Shown in pieces: positions 1 through 7,537 of a DNA stretch of 64,000 bases. The DNA comes from Deltaproteobacteria bacterium (GTDB lineage Bacteria; Desulfobacterota; Desulfobacteria; Desulfobacterales; Desulfosarcinaceae). The notes beneath the pieces were generated by a model that saw only the letters and a program-made list of their open reading frames with translations, was not told where the DNA came from and made no database searches. How positions within the stretch are numbered: the first letter of the stretch is position 1; each line of letters begins with the position of its first letter. Both the position numbers and the translations under genes were made by a program. The stretch is taken from NCBI GenBank assembly GCA_021824175.1, contig JAKALP010000002.1, positions 112,005-176,004 on the forward strand, written 5' to 3'.

Positions 1-268
1 AACGAAGCCTGCATTTGGGACAAGAATCTTCGATTTACTTCTGGCGCGATTCCGGCGGCAACGAAGTGGATGTCCTGATTGATGGAGAAAAAGGGATAGT
101 TCCGGTCGAAGTCAAATCCGGCCAAACCGTTGCCGCCGATTTCTTCAAGGGCCTCGACTACTGGAAAAAAAATTGCGGGCCTCAAGTGATTCCGCAGGCT
201 TGATCTACGGCGGCAACAGCTCTTACTTCCGTCAAGGCGCCACCGTTTACGCCTGGTGGAATTTCTAA
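1..268 (+). pseudogene. C-terminal fragment of a DUF4143-type AAA ATPase, frameshifted
   Basis: The window opens inside a gene. The visible part reads IYFWRDSGGNEVDVLI and VPVEVKSGQTVAADFFKGLDYWKK, a typical C-terminal end of the AAA/DUF4143 ATP-binding family, whose role is poorly known and often suggested to involve toxin-antitoxin or defence functions. The frame hits a stop at 203, but the family-typical ending (SDSAGLIYGGNSS, then YAWWNF) continues in the next frame to a TAA at 266-268. The frames join at a run of eight A residues (165-172). Nine A residues would restore one reading frame. This is either a real frameshift or a homopolymer sequencing error. The N-terminal ATPase part lies outside the window. 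Confidence 0.75.
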
Positions 269-282
269 GGTGCCTTGGCTTT

Positions 283-1080
283 TTAAGGCACGCTCCACAC
301 CGGGGCCGGCGTAATGACCCCGCCATTGGCTGTTCCTTTGACCACGGGGCCGGAATGAATATTTGCAGCAGGATTGAAGGTCGGCACGGGGCCGGTGCCA
401 AGGACCTCTTTAATGGTGGCCGTGGAGAGCCAGGTTGAGAACCCTGAATAGAACCAGGTGCAGAACTCCTTGATGGCGGCCTGGGCTTCGGGGGTTGCGG
501 CCTCTTTGCCAAGACGCGTCTGGATGGTCATGGTCAGCATGGAGGGCTCGAGAAATGCTCTCGTTTGAATCAATGCGGCAAGCGGTGTGGCCGGGCTCTT
601 GGTGGGCGGGGCGATGGGCGCGGGCACAACGAGAAAGGATGGGTACCAGGGAAGATTCGGCACCCTCACGCTTGAGGCCCAGGAGGTCACGGCTTCGGCC
701 ACCGGCCCCATGAGCCCGTTGATGATGGAATTGGGAACGCCATCGGCCATCATGGTCGGCGTCAGCATCGCGGACGGCGAGGGACCGGCCAGTGACCCCT
801 CGGTCACGTTGGCGCCGTTCACGATGCCGTCTTTCAGTCCAACCATATTGACCCATTGGGGGATGCCGGTGCGGATGCTTTTTTTGGCGCTGTTGATCCA
901 CTGGGGCCATTGGTTTTGCACTACCGGGATTTTTTCCGGCAAAGAGATGGCGCGCTCAGGCGTCAGCGCCGGAGCGATATTTCTGACCGGCTTTTTTAGA
1001 TCGGTTTCGGCCGCCGATACCAAACCGACGCACGCCATCACGAAAAACAGGAAGTATAGGAATGTCTTAACGCGTTTCAT
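283..1080 (-). CDS. exported protein of unknown function
   Basis: A 265-residue protein starting MKRVKTFLYFLFFVMAC, with a clear Sec signal peptide (basic start, hydrophobic core, cleavage near SAA at about residue 22). I chose the ATG at 1080 over the longer frame because the signal peptide begins there and a GGAGAGG element lies just upstream. The mature part is proline- and alanine-rich with scattered Trp, and has no motif I recognise. It follows the lipoprotein gene at 1180-1998 by about 100 nt on the same strand, so the two may be co-transcribed and both act in the envelope. The function is unknown; the reading frame and the signal peptide are convincing. Confidence 0.7.
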   Translation of the reverse strand: MKRVKTFLYFLFFVMACVGLVSAAETDLKKPVRNIAPALTPERAISLPEKIPVVQNQWPQWINSAKKSIRTGIPQWVNMVGLKDGIVNGANVTEGSLAGPSPSAMLTPTMMADGVPNSIINGLMGPVAEAVTSWASSVRVPNLPWYPSFLVVPAPIAPPTKSPATPLAALIQTRAFLEPSMLTMTIQTRLGKEAATPEAQAAIKEFCTWFYSGFSTWLSTATIKEVLGTGPVPTFNPAANIHSGPVVKGTANGGVITPAPVWSVP

Positions 1081-1179
1081 ATGGGCCTCTCCAAGGAGTA
1101 ATTTTCGATTACTATCACATAATCCGGGGTCCACGGCTTCGGAAGCATTAATCTCTTCTTTACAAGGTCATAGGCTTTT

Positions 1180-1998
1180 CTAAAAAAGCTTGTATTCCGT
1201 TCCAATCACCAGGGCGGCGATGTAGTACTCTTCGGTGGTCAAGACGATGTCGGTGGGCGCCAGCAGGGAGTCGATGACCATTAAAGAGGCGGTAAACTCC
1301 AAGATTGAGGAAATGCGGGCTTCCGAGGAGGGGCCGGCGGACAATGCCGTTTGGCTGTCCAAGACTTGCAGCAGGCGTTGATAATGAGGGTCGAAGTAAT
1401 CCTGATCGTCCGGTCCCGCGAAGTTCGAGAGGATAATCGAGCTGTTTCGGATGATGCGCATCAAATCATACTCGGTAGTAATCTGAAAACGCTGCATGAA
1501 CTTTTCACTGACATGGAGGGCCTGACCTTCCTGGGTTTGCAGGCCATAGGGGCGGGCCAGCGTGGTGCTGGGTTCGAACCCCGGACCCACGGCGATGAAT
1601 TTGACCTCTTTTCTTTCCTTGGGTGGTGTGTTTTTCAGCATCTGATCATAGGAGCGCATGGTGTCGGCATTGATCTCGCCCTTTTGGAATTTGGCTTTCA
1701 TGGCTGCATGCAACTGTTCGATGGAGGGCAGCATGATGATCAGGTTCAACCCGGACTTCTCCAGATAAGCCAACCCCGGCCCACTCTCTTTTTTGATATC
1801 GAAGGAATGCTTCCTTATAATCTGGTCCGCGGAGTCGGGCAGCAAGCTTTGGCTTTGGGCTTTTTCGGCGGCTTGCGGGCTTATTTGCGAGGGTGTGCCG
1901 CACGCCGTCAATTGAATCGTGGCCGCGAAGATCAGGGCAAGGGTGGCGCAAACGCCAACGAGTTCGGAATAGCATCGTGGGGTGGTTCCGGGGCGCAT
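1180..1998 (-). CDS. predicted lipoprotein of unknown function
   Basis: A 272-residue protein whose N terminus has a hydrophobic stretch ending in LTAC at residues 30-33, a good lipobox, so it is probably processed at Cys33 and anchored in the outer membrane or the periplasmic face of the inner membrane. The remainder is mixed alpha/beta in character, with charged stretches such as KNTPPKERKEVKF, and matches no family I can name. It probably shares an operon with the downstream exported protein. Nothing marks it as foreign. Product role unknown. Confidence 0.7.
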   Translation of the reverse strand: MRPGTTPRCYSELVGVCATLALIFAATIQLTACGTPSQISPQAAEKAQSQSLLPDSADQIIRKHSFDIKKESGPGLAYLEKSGLNLIIMLPSIEQLHAAMKAKFQKGEINADTMRSYDQMLKNTPPKERKEVKFIAVGPGFEPSTTLARPYGLQTQEGQALHVSEKFMQRFQITTEYDLMRIIRNSSIILSNFAGPDDQDYFDPHYQRLLQVLDSQTALSAGPSSEARISSILEFTASLMVIDSLLAPTDIVLTTEEYYIAALVIGTEYKLF

Positions 1999-2154
1999 GG
2001 TTTATTCTCCATTTTCTTGTTTTGGGGGGTGGTTTACAGAGGGATATCCATAAGGATTCTTAAAGCTTGAACGGGGTTACACGTCAAGCCGCTTTTTGAT
2101 GCGATGATGAACGGCTCTCGCTGGATATGAGCATAAGTCACAAGTGTTGCTTTG

Positions 2155-2211
2155 ATCCGAGATCGGCATCGGCATCGGAATCGCAATCGTAGTGTTTCGA
2201 TTCCGATAGCG
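2155..2211. repeat. hexamer inverted repeat (ATCGGC type)
   Basis: The left arm is an imperfect run of hexamers (ATCGGC, ATCGGA, ATCGCA) and the right arm (CGATTCCGATAGCG) is its partial inverse complement, separated by a short AT-rich loop. It has the same architecture as the TCGTAC hexamer repeats elsewhere in the window but uses another hexamer. It lies in the gene-free stretch 1999-2610. Confidence 0.5.
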
Positions 2212-2338
2212 AAAACAAGGTCATGCAACGGTCCTGGTTCGCACGCGTTTGATACCCAAACACATCGTTTTGCAACCAATTGAAATAGTTGTTATTTGAC
2301 CACACAGGATCCAGAGCGGCCGGGCAATGCAAACACCG

Positions 2339-2368
2339 AAAATTTCTTTTGAGCGGCCCTGAAATTTT
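2339..2368. repeat. 8-bp inverted repeat next to the FliA promoter
   Basis: AAAATTTC (2339-2346) and GAAATTTT (2361-2368) are perfect inverse complements around a 14-nt loop. The element ends two bases before the sigma-28 -35 box. It could be an operator, an insulating terminator, or chance in AT-rich sequence. Confidence 0.3.
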
Positions 2369-2370
2369 AC

Positions 2371-2397
2371 TAAAGTTGTTCGATGAAATGCCGATAA
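2371..2397 (+). promoter_or_regulatory. sigma-28 (FliA) promoter
   Basis: TAAAGTTG (2371-2378), an 11-nt spacer, then GCCGATAA (2390-2397). This matches the known enterobacterial FliA consensus TAAAGTTT-N11-GCCGATAA at 15 of 16 positions with the exact spacing. Transcription would start at about 2402-2406, right at the foot of the first hairpin. No flagellar gene follows; the next CDS starts 200 nt further on. Confidence 0.75.
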
Positions 2398-2401
2398 TCA
2401 G

Positions 2402-2491
2402 TCAGAGGCTTCGCGGGGGAGCCTCTGGGATATATGCAAATATATCTTCCTTTAGCCGGCGGGGCGGCTGCGGCAGCCGCCCCGTTCCTTT
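2402..2491 (+). ncRNA. candidate FliA-dependent small RNA with three hairpins
   Basis: The sequence starting at the predicted FliA start site folds by eye into three consecutive perfect stems. Stem 1 has 8 bp (2403-2410 with 2420-2427) and a 9-nt G-rich loop. Stem 2 has 7 bp (2429-2435 with 2440-2446) closed by a GCAA tetraloop. Stem 3 has 10 bp (2461-2470 with 2474-2483), a CGG loop, and is followed by TTCCTTTT. The gaps are short: one base between stems 1 and 2 and about 14 between stems 2 and 3. A dedicated promoter, no open reading frame and a terminator-like end suggest a free RNA of about 90 nt. It could instead be the structured 5' leader of the peptidase gene at 2611. I do not recognise it as a known RNA family. 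Confidence 0.6.
2461..2491 (+). terminator. intrinsic terminator of the candidate small RNA
   Basis: A 10-bp perfect GC-rich stem with a three-base loop followed by GTTCCTTTT. The U tract is interrupted by two C residues, so read-through into the peptidase gene is possible. Confidence 0.6.
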
Positions 2492-2610
2492 TAAAAAGCA
2501 AGTCAGGGGTTCTGAAATTCCAATTGCACCGGCTGTTTATTTCAAGCGCCTCCCTCATTTCATCCCCCTACGTTTTCTAAAAATCCAATTCATCCCCGCG
2601 GAAGGTGCCT

Positions 2611-4305
2611 ATGCATTCCAATCCCCGTATTGCCAAATTATTCAAAAGAGTTAGCCTCCAAGCGGTCGTCAGAATGCTGTTGGTTCTACTCCTGCCGGCC
2701 TTCCTGCTGGTTTCCAATGGGTGGAGTGCGCCGGTGGATCTGGCCACGGCCCATCTGGTGGCTCAAAACACCGTGCGCCACCACCTGGCCCTTCATGGTC
2801 ACTGGAACGGCAGCACCGCTCCCACGGTAGGTCCGGGGGAGGAGGTTCAGTATCAAGGCTGCACCGTGGCCTATGATTTCAACGTCAGCCCCAGCGGCCA
2901 TGTGCTGGTGTCGGTGGATGACACCCTGAGCCCGGTGCCGCTGTATTCCACCCGTTCAGCCTTTGTTGCGGCGCGGGCCGGCCAGCCCCAATCCCTCGAG
3001 TCATGGATTGTGCCGGAGCAGCATGCCAAAGTGGCGGGATTGGAGCAGGTCCGCACACGCGCGGCCGGGTTTCAAACCAGCGCATCGTTCTATCCGGCGC
3101 GCATCGCCCGGGCGTGGGAGATATATTTGCAACCCGCGCAGGATGGTTCCAGTCAGGCAAGCTTGACTGCCAGCGTCACGCAGCGCTCGGCGGTCAGCCG
3201 TTCAGCCACCGTGGCGCCTTTGCTGACCACCCTATGGGGGCAATCGTCGCCTTATTATTTGATGACCCCATCGGTCAACGGCGCCCATGGCTGCACCCAC
3301 ACCCTGACCGGCTGCGTGGCCACGGCCTGGGCCCAGGTGCTCAACTACTGGCAGTGGCCGGCCCAAGGCCAGGGCAGTGTGAGTTATTCTTGGAACGGCC
3401 GGACCCTATCAATGGATTTCAGCCAGAGCGTGTATGATTGGAGCCACATGGGCGACACCCCCAGCGGCACTGACACGGTTGAAAACCAGGCCATTTCCAA
3501 ACTGCTCTACGATGTGGCCCTGGCGGCCCAAACCGTTTTCGGATGCACCGAATCGACCAGTCAAATGTGGGCCGACGATGTGCTGGATGTCTATTTCGGG
3601 TACAAAGCCATGACCTTCCATGACCGTCTGGACTACTCCGATCCCGACGCCTGGTTTGCCATGTTTCAGACCGAGCTGGATGCCACGCCGCCACGGCCGG
3701 TGATCTTTTCAATTTTTTCCGACACCATCGGCCATGAAGTGGTGGTGGATGGCTATCAGACCGACACCACCAACATGGTGCACATCAATTTCGGCTGGCC
3801 GACTTTGGCCGATGCATATGAAGGCTATTTCGACATCAGCGACCCGAGCACTTTTTATCTTCAGTACTACTGGGACGTGAATGAGCAGTATTTGGTCACC
3901 GGCATCCAGCCCAACGAGAACGCGACCCTGCCCACGGTGAATGCCGGAGCCGATCAAAGTGTTGATGAAGGCGCCGCCGTGACCCTCAGCGGCAGTGCCG
4001 TCCACGACGGTTACACCATCGAGACCTTGCAGTGGCGCAAGGTGGATGATCCTGAATTCCAGATCACCGGCTCGAACCAGTCCACGGCCACCTTCACGGC
4101 CCCCAGCGTGAGCGCTGACACGACCATGGTCTTCCGCTTTAAAGCCATTGATAACAGCGGCAACGTGGGCTTTGATGATTGCACCGTCACGGTGCGCAAC
4201 ACCGATGCGCCCCCGGCCACGCCGCCGGCGACTCCAACGCCAGTGCCTTTCGCCGGTGATGGGGGTGGTGGTGGCGGCGGGTGTTTCATCGCAACCCTGA
4301 GGTAA
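2611..4305 (+). CDS. secreted C10 (streptopain-like) cysteine peptidase with PKD domain
   Basis: A 564-residue exported protease. After an N-terminal hydrophobic signal sequence comes a Spi-like propeptide region, then the C10 catalytic core: the nucleophile motif TGCVATAWAQ (Cys235) and the catalytic histidine in GHEVVVDGY (His375), the two signatures of the streptopain family. Residues from about 445 (GADQSVDEGAAVTLSG) form a PKD/Ig-like domain, followed by a Pro/Thr linker and a glycine run. The C terminus reads CFIATLR and stops; related proteins usually continue CFIATAAYGS into a hydrophobic anchor, so the tail looks truncated. Start: ATG 2611 with GGAAGG five bases upstream, rather than GTG 2605. 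The FliA promoter and hairpins lie upstream. Confidence 0.85.
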   Translation: MHSNPRIAKLFKRVSLQAVVRMLLVLLLPAFLLVSNGWSAPVDLATAHLVAQNTVRHHLALHGHWNGSTAPTVGPGEEVQYQGCTVAYDFNVSPSGHVLVSVDDTLSPVPLYSTRSAFVAARAGQPQSLESWIVPEQHAKVAGLEQVRTRAAGFQTSASFYPARIARAWEIYLQPAQDGSSQASLTASVTQRSAVSRSATVAPLLTTLWGQSSPYYLMTPSVNGAHGCTHTLTGCVATAWAQVLNYWQWPAQGQGSVSYSWNGRTLSMDFSQSVYDWSHMGDTPSGTDTVENQAISKLLYDVALAAQTVFGCTESTSQMWADDVLDVYFGYKAMTFHDRLDYSDPDAWFAMFQTELDATPPRPVIFSIFSDTIGHEVVVDGYQTDTTNMVHINFGWPTLADAYEGYFDISDPSTFYLQYYWDVNEQYLVTGIQPNENATLPTVNAGADQSVDEGAAVTLSGSAVHDGYTIETLQWRKVDDPEFQITGSNQSTATFTAPSVSADTTMVFRFKAIDNSGNVGFDDCTVTVRNTDAPPATPPATPTPVPFAGDGGGGGGGCFIATLR

Positions 4306-4349
4306 AATCCCATTGCCTTGCCCCCCCGCGCGTGTCATACAATTTGGGC

Positions 4350-5567
4350 ATGAGCCCAATGCCTCTGATCGGGATCGATGAAGCCCTTCATCTGACCCTG
4401 TCGCATATCGCCCCCCTGGCCGCGCAAACCATTGCCCTGGCCGATGGGGTGGATCGCGTGGCTGCCGAGGATCTGCGCGCTCTGGTGGATTCGCCTTCCG
4501 TGGATGCTTCCCTCAAAGACGGCTATGCCGTGCGCTCCAGCGATGTGGCCGCGGCCGGCCCGGACCATCCGCTGCGTTTGCCCTTGACGGGCTATGCGGC
4601 CGCGGGCGGAACCCACAAGGTTTCGTTAGCGCCGGGCGCCGCGGCCCGGATTTTGACCGGGGCAGCCATCCCCCTGGGCGCTGACGCGGTCTTGTCCGAG
4701 GAGTTCGCCTGCCAGGAAAAGGATCAACTCATTGTACACAACGATGCCGAGCCGGGCCGCAACATTCTGCCCAAGGGCAGCGATGTGGCCATTGGCGAGG
4801 TGGTGGTCCAGGCCGGCCAGGTGCTCACGCCGGGCATGGTCGGGTTGTTGGCCGCGGCTGGCCACAGCCAGGTGGCCGTGGTGCGGCGGCCCACGGTGGC
4901 GATCCTGGCCACCGGGGATGAGGTGGTGGCCCCCGGCCGGCCCTTGCCCCAAGGGAAACTCTACGCCAGCAACATGGTCACCCTGGGCGCCTGGTGCCGG
5001 CGCTTCGGTATGAGCGTGGAAATGGACACGGCCCGGGACGATGCCGAAGCTATCGGCCGGATGGTTCAAACCTTGCTGGCGCGCTGCGACGCGCTCTTGA
5101 CCAGCGGCGGGGCCTGGAGCGGGGACCGCGATTTGATTGCCAAAGTCTTGCAGCACCTGGGCTGGCATCAGGTATTTCATCGCGTGCGCATTGGTCCGGG
5201 CAAGGCTGTGGGCTTTGGTTTGCTCTCCGGCAAGCCCGTATTTATTCTGCCCGGCGGCCCGCCCTCGAACCTGATGGGTTTTTTGCAGATCGCCCTGCCG
5301 GGCCTGATGCGCCTGGGCGGCCTGCGCGCCCCTGGGCTGCCCACGGTGAACGCCACTCTGGCCCACGACGTGAAGGGCCGCGACATCGAGTGGACCCAGT
5401 TTGTCTTCGGCCGCCTGGATCATGGACCGACGATCGCCCAATTCAGCGCCGACCGCCCCCGCAGCCGCCTGCGCGCCATGGCCCAGGCCACGGCCATTGT
5501 GGCAGTGCCGGAAGGGGAAACGGTTTTGAGGGCTGGGACGGTGGTGAAGGCGCAGGTGTTGGAGTAG
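4350..5567 (+). CDS. moeA: molybdopterin molybdenumtransferase MoeA
   Basis: A 405-residue cytoplasmic protein of normal MoeA length. It inserts molybdate into adenylylated molybdopterin, the last common step of molybdenum-cofactor synthesis. Seen: the N-terminal GIDEAL and SVDASLKDGYAVRS motifs, GAAIPLGADAV, the ATGDEVV motif, the Mg/ATP-binding region as TSGGAWSGDRD (TTGGVSVGDYD is more common) and the glycine-rich LPGGPPSNLMGF (usually LPGNPVS). These replacements suggest a divergent MoeA subgroup. ATG 4350 is chosen; ATG 4359 is also possible and neither has a strong ribosome site. It stands upstream of moaA and mobA on the same strand, consistent with a cofactor gene cluster. Confidence 0.9.
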   Translation: MSPMPLIGIDEALHLTLSHIAPLAAQTIALADGVDRVAAEDLRALVDSPSVDASLKDGYAVRSSDVAAAGPDHPLRLPLTGYAAAGGTHKVSLAPGAAARILTGAAIPLGADAVLSEEFACQEKDQLIVHNDAEPGRNILPKGSDVAIGEVVVQAGQVLTPGMVGLLAAAGHSQVAVVRRPTVAILATGDEVVAPGRPLPQGKLYASNMVTLGAWCRRFGMSVEMDTARDDAEAIGRMVQTLLARCDALLTSGGAWSGDRDLIAKVLQHLGWHQVFHRVRIGPGKAVGFGLLSGKPVFILPGGPPSNLMGFLQIALPGLMRLGGLRAPGLPTVNATLAHDVKGRDIEWTQFVFGRLDHGPTIAQFSADRPRSRLRAMAQATAIVAVPEGETVLRAGTVVKAQVLE

Positions 5568-5623
5568 ATGAAAGATTGATAGTAGAAGGTATAAGGCATA
5601 AGATAGAAGGTGCCTGTGTATTT

Positions 5624-5735
5624 AGAATTCAGAAGTCAGAATCCAGAATAGCATTAGCTGCCAGAGGCTTGTCCACTTTCACACCGGTAAGTCTTCAAAT
5701 GCTTCTGGTAGTCTGACTCCTGGCTCCTGAATACT
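5624..5735. repeat. imperfect inverted repeat, CAGGAGTCAGAATTC family (copy 1)
   Basis: Left part reads AGAATTCAGAAGTCAGAATCC and the right part, about 70 nt on, GTCTGACTCCTGGCTCCTGAATAC. Similar paired blocks occur at 9931-10070 and 26943-27022. It lies between moeA and moaA and could fold as a long imperfect hairpin. Confidence 0.5.
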
Positions 5736-5788
5736 TGTGTGACTGCTGAAGTGGGAAGGTCGCGGTTTTGGATTTGGAGGGGATAGTA

Positions 5789-6793
5789 ATGAGCAACAGC
5801 AAAGCGAATAACCATCTCATCGACAACTTCCAGCGCCGGGTCAACTACATGCGGGTCTCCATCACCGACCGCTGCAACCTGCGCTGCCGTTATTGCATGA
5901 CCGGGCCGGCCAACTGGCGGCCCAAGGGGCAGATCCTGACCCTGGAAGAGATTCAGCGCATGGTGCGCATTGCCGTGGGCCTGGGCATTACCAAGGTGCG
6001 CCTGACCGGCGGCGAGCCCCTGGTGCGCAAAGGCGTGGTCGGGTTGGTCCAAACGCTGCACGGCATCCAGGGGCTGCAGGACATCGCCCTGACCACCAAC
6101 GGCACCCTGCTGGGCAAATTCGCCCAGCCGCTCAAGGAGGCTGGCCTGCGGCGGGTCAATATCAGCCTGGACACCATGGATGCGGCCGGGTTCAAGCAGA
6201 TCACCGGCCTGGATCTGCTAGACACCGTGTGGCAGGGCATTGATAAGGCGGCCGAAGTGGGCTTCAATCCCATCAAAATCAACTGCGTGGTGATGCGCGG
6301 CACCAATGACGATCAGATCGAGCGCCTGGCCGGGCTGACCCGCGAAAAGCCTTTCCATGTGCGCTTCATCGAATATATGCCCATTGGCATTAATCCCAAT
6401 GGGGCCCAGCACCATTTTCTCTCCCTGGCCGACATGCGGGCGCGCCTGGAACGAATGGCGCCCCTGATCCCGGTGGCTTCCCAGAACGGCGACGGCCCGG
6501 CCCAGCGCTTCCGTTTCGAACAGGCCCAGGGTGAAATCGGGTTGATCGGCTCCATGAGCAGCCATTTTTGCAACCGCTGCAATCGCATCCGGCTGACCGC
6601 CGACGGCCATTTGCGGCCCTGTCTGCTGGCCGATGATCAAATTGACATCCTGACGCCCCTGCGCCAGGGGGCCGGCGATGACGAGATCGCGGCCCTGTTC
6701 GGTACGGCCTTGGCCAGCAAAAAAGGGGGGCATCAGATCAGCTTTTCCGGCAATTGCACCCTGCGCACCCAGATGACCCGCATTGGAGGTTAA
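5789..6793 (+). CDS. moaA: GTP 3',8-cyclase MoaA
   Basis: A 334-residue radical SAM enzyme for the first step of molybdenum-cofactor synthesis, converting GTP to 3',8-cyclo-7,8-dihydro-GTP (with MoaC, not in this window). The radical SAM cluster motif CNLRCRYC lies at residues 29-36. The second cluster is held by the C-terminal CNRCNRIRLTADG ... RPC cysteines. The protein ends in the essential Gly-Gly pair (RIGG). LTGGEPLVR is the SAM-binding GGE motif. Start: ATG 5789 with GGAGGGG a few bases upstream. The stop is six bases before the GTG start of mobA, so the two are translationally linked. Confidence 0.96.
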   Translation: MSNSKANNHLIDNFQRRVNYMRVSITDRCNLRCRYCMTGPANWRPKGQILTLEEIQRMVRIAVGLGITKVRLTGGEPLVRKGVVGLVQTLHGIQGLQDIALTTNGTLLGKFAQPLKEAGLRRVNISLDTMDAAGFKQITGLDLLDTVWQGIDKAAEVGFNPIKINCVVMRGTNDDQIERLAGLTREKPFHVRFIEYMPIGINPNGAQHHFLSLADMRARLERMAPLIPVASQNGDGPAQRFRFEQAQGEIGLIGSMSSHFCNRCNRIRLTADGHLRPCLLADDQIDILTPLRQGAGDDEIAALFGTALASKKGGHQISFSGNCTLRTQMTRIGG

Positions 6794-6798
6794 AGACG

Positions 6799-7422
6799 GT
6801 GGAGGCCTGGAATGCGAAAAGCAGATGTTGCGCCGTGATTCTGGCCGGGGGCCGCAATACTCGTATGCTGGGCCGCAACAAAGCCTTTTTGACCATCGAC
6901 GGCCGCACCTTGCTGGAACGCCTGCTGGAAACGCTCTCAGCGATTTTCAAAGAGATTGTGCTGGTCACCCGGGAGCCGGAGCTCTACGCCCATTATCCCC
7001 TTCAGGTGGTGGAAGATATCTTCGAGGCGCGCTCATCGCTCACCGGCATCCACGCCGGGCTCAAGTTTGGAGCCGCGGATTACTGCTTCGTGGTACCCTG
7101 CGATGCGCCGCTGCTCAAGCCGGAGCTGGTGCATTTACTTCTCAGCGAAATCGAACCGGCCGTGGATGCCGTGATTCCCTTCATCGGCGGCTATTATGAA
7201 CCTTTGTGCGCCATTTACTCCAAGCGCTGTATTGCCCCCATCGAAGCCCAATTAGAACGCGGCGATTTTCAGATCATTCGAATTTTTGGAAGCCTCAATG
7301 TCAAGAAAGTAGAAGAAGAAAAAATCAAGCGCGTTGACCCGCAACTGCACTCCTTTCTCAATATCAATACGCCCGAAGCTTTTGAATCCCTTAAGGCGCT
7401 GATCCGGCCGTCCAAGATTTAG
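6799..7422 (+). CDS. mobA: molybdenum cofactor guanylyltransferase MobA
   Basis: A 207-residue nucleotidyltransferase that attaches GMP to Mo-molybdopterin to make the bis-MGD cofactor of DMSO-reductase-family enzymes. The GTP-binding signature AVILAGGRNTRMLGRNKAFL is complete near the N terminus, followed by TLLERLLETL and VVPCDAPLL (metal-binding Asp). I place the start at GTG 6799, preceded by GGAGG at 6785-6789 inside the end of moaA. Longer frames would overlap moaA. It completes a moeA-moaA-mobA run. Confidence 0.93.
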   Translation: MEAWNAKSRCCAVILAGGRNTRMLGRNKAFLTIDGRTLLERLLETLSAIFKEIVLVTREPELYAHYPLQVVEDIFEARSSLTGIHAGLKFGAADYCFVVPCDAPLLKPELVHLLLSEIEPAVDAVIPFIGGYYEPLCAIYSKRCIAPIEAQLERGDFQIIRIFGSLNVKKVEEEKIKRVDPQLHSFLNINTPEAFESLKALIRPSKI

Positions 7423-7450
7423 GCCGCGGGTCGATTCCCGGGCCGTTTTA
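7422..7450 (+). terminator. possible terminator after mobA
   Basis: GGCC-GCGGG and CCCG-GGCC pair with a small bulge around a TCGATT loop, followed by GTTTTA. It overlaps the mobA stop codon. Weak U tract. Confidence 0.35.
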
Positions 7451-7459
7451 TGGCCGAAG

Positions 7460-7488
7460 TTGACACATCCCAGCCATATGTTCATACT
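7460..7488 (+). promoter_or_regulatory. sigma-70 type promoter of the diguanylate cyclase gene
   Basis: TTGACA (7460-7465), 17-nt spacer, CATACT (7483-7488). It lies 50 nt before the GGDEF gene start and after the mobA terminator candidate, so the cyclase gene is probably its own unit. Confidence 0.6.
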
Positions 7489-7537
7489 GGGAAGGGTTGT
7501 ATAGCTCGGGATTCGCTCAGAGTCTTTGGATATCCAT

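Noticed and set aside
2289-2654. 121-codon plus-strand frame across the small RNA region
   Set aside because: It runs through the FliA promoter and three hairpins and overlaps the peptidase start. The RNA structure explains the region better.
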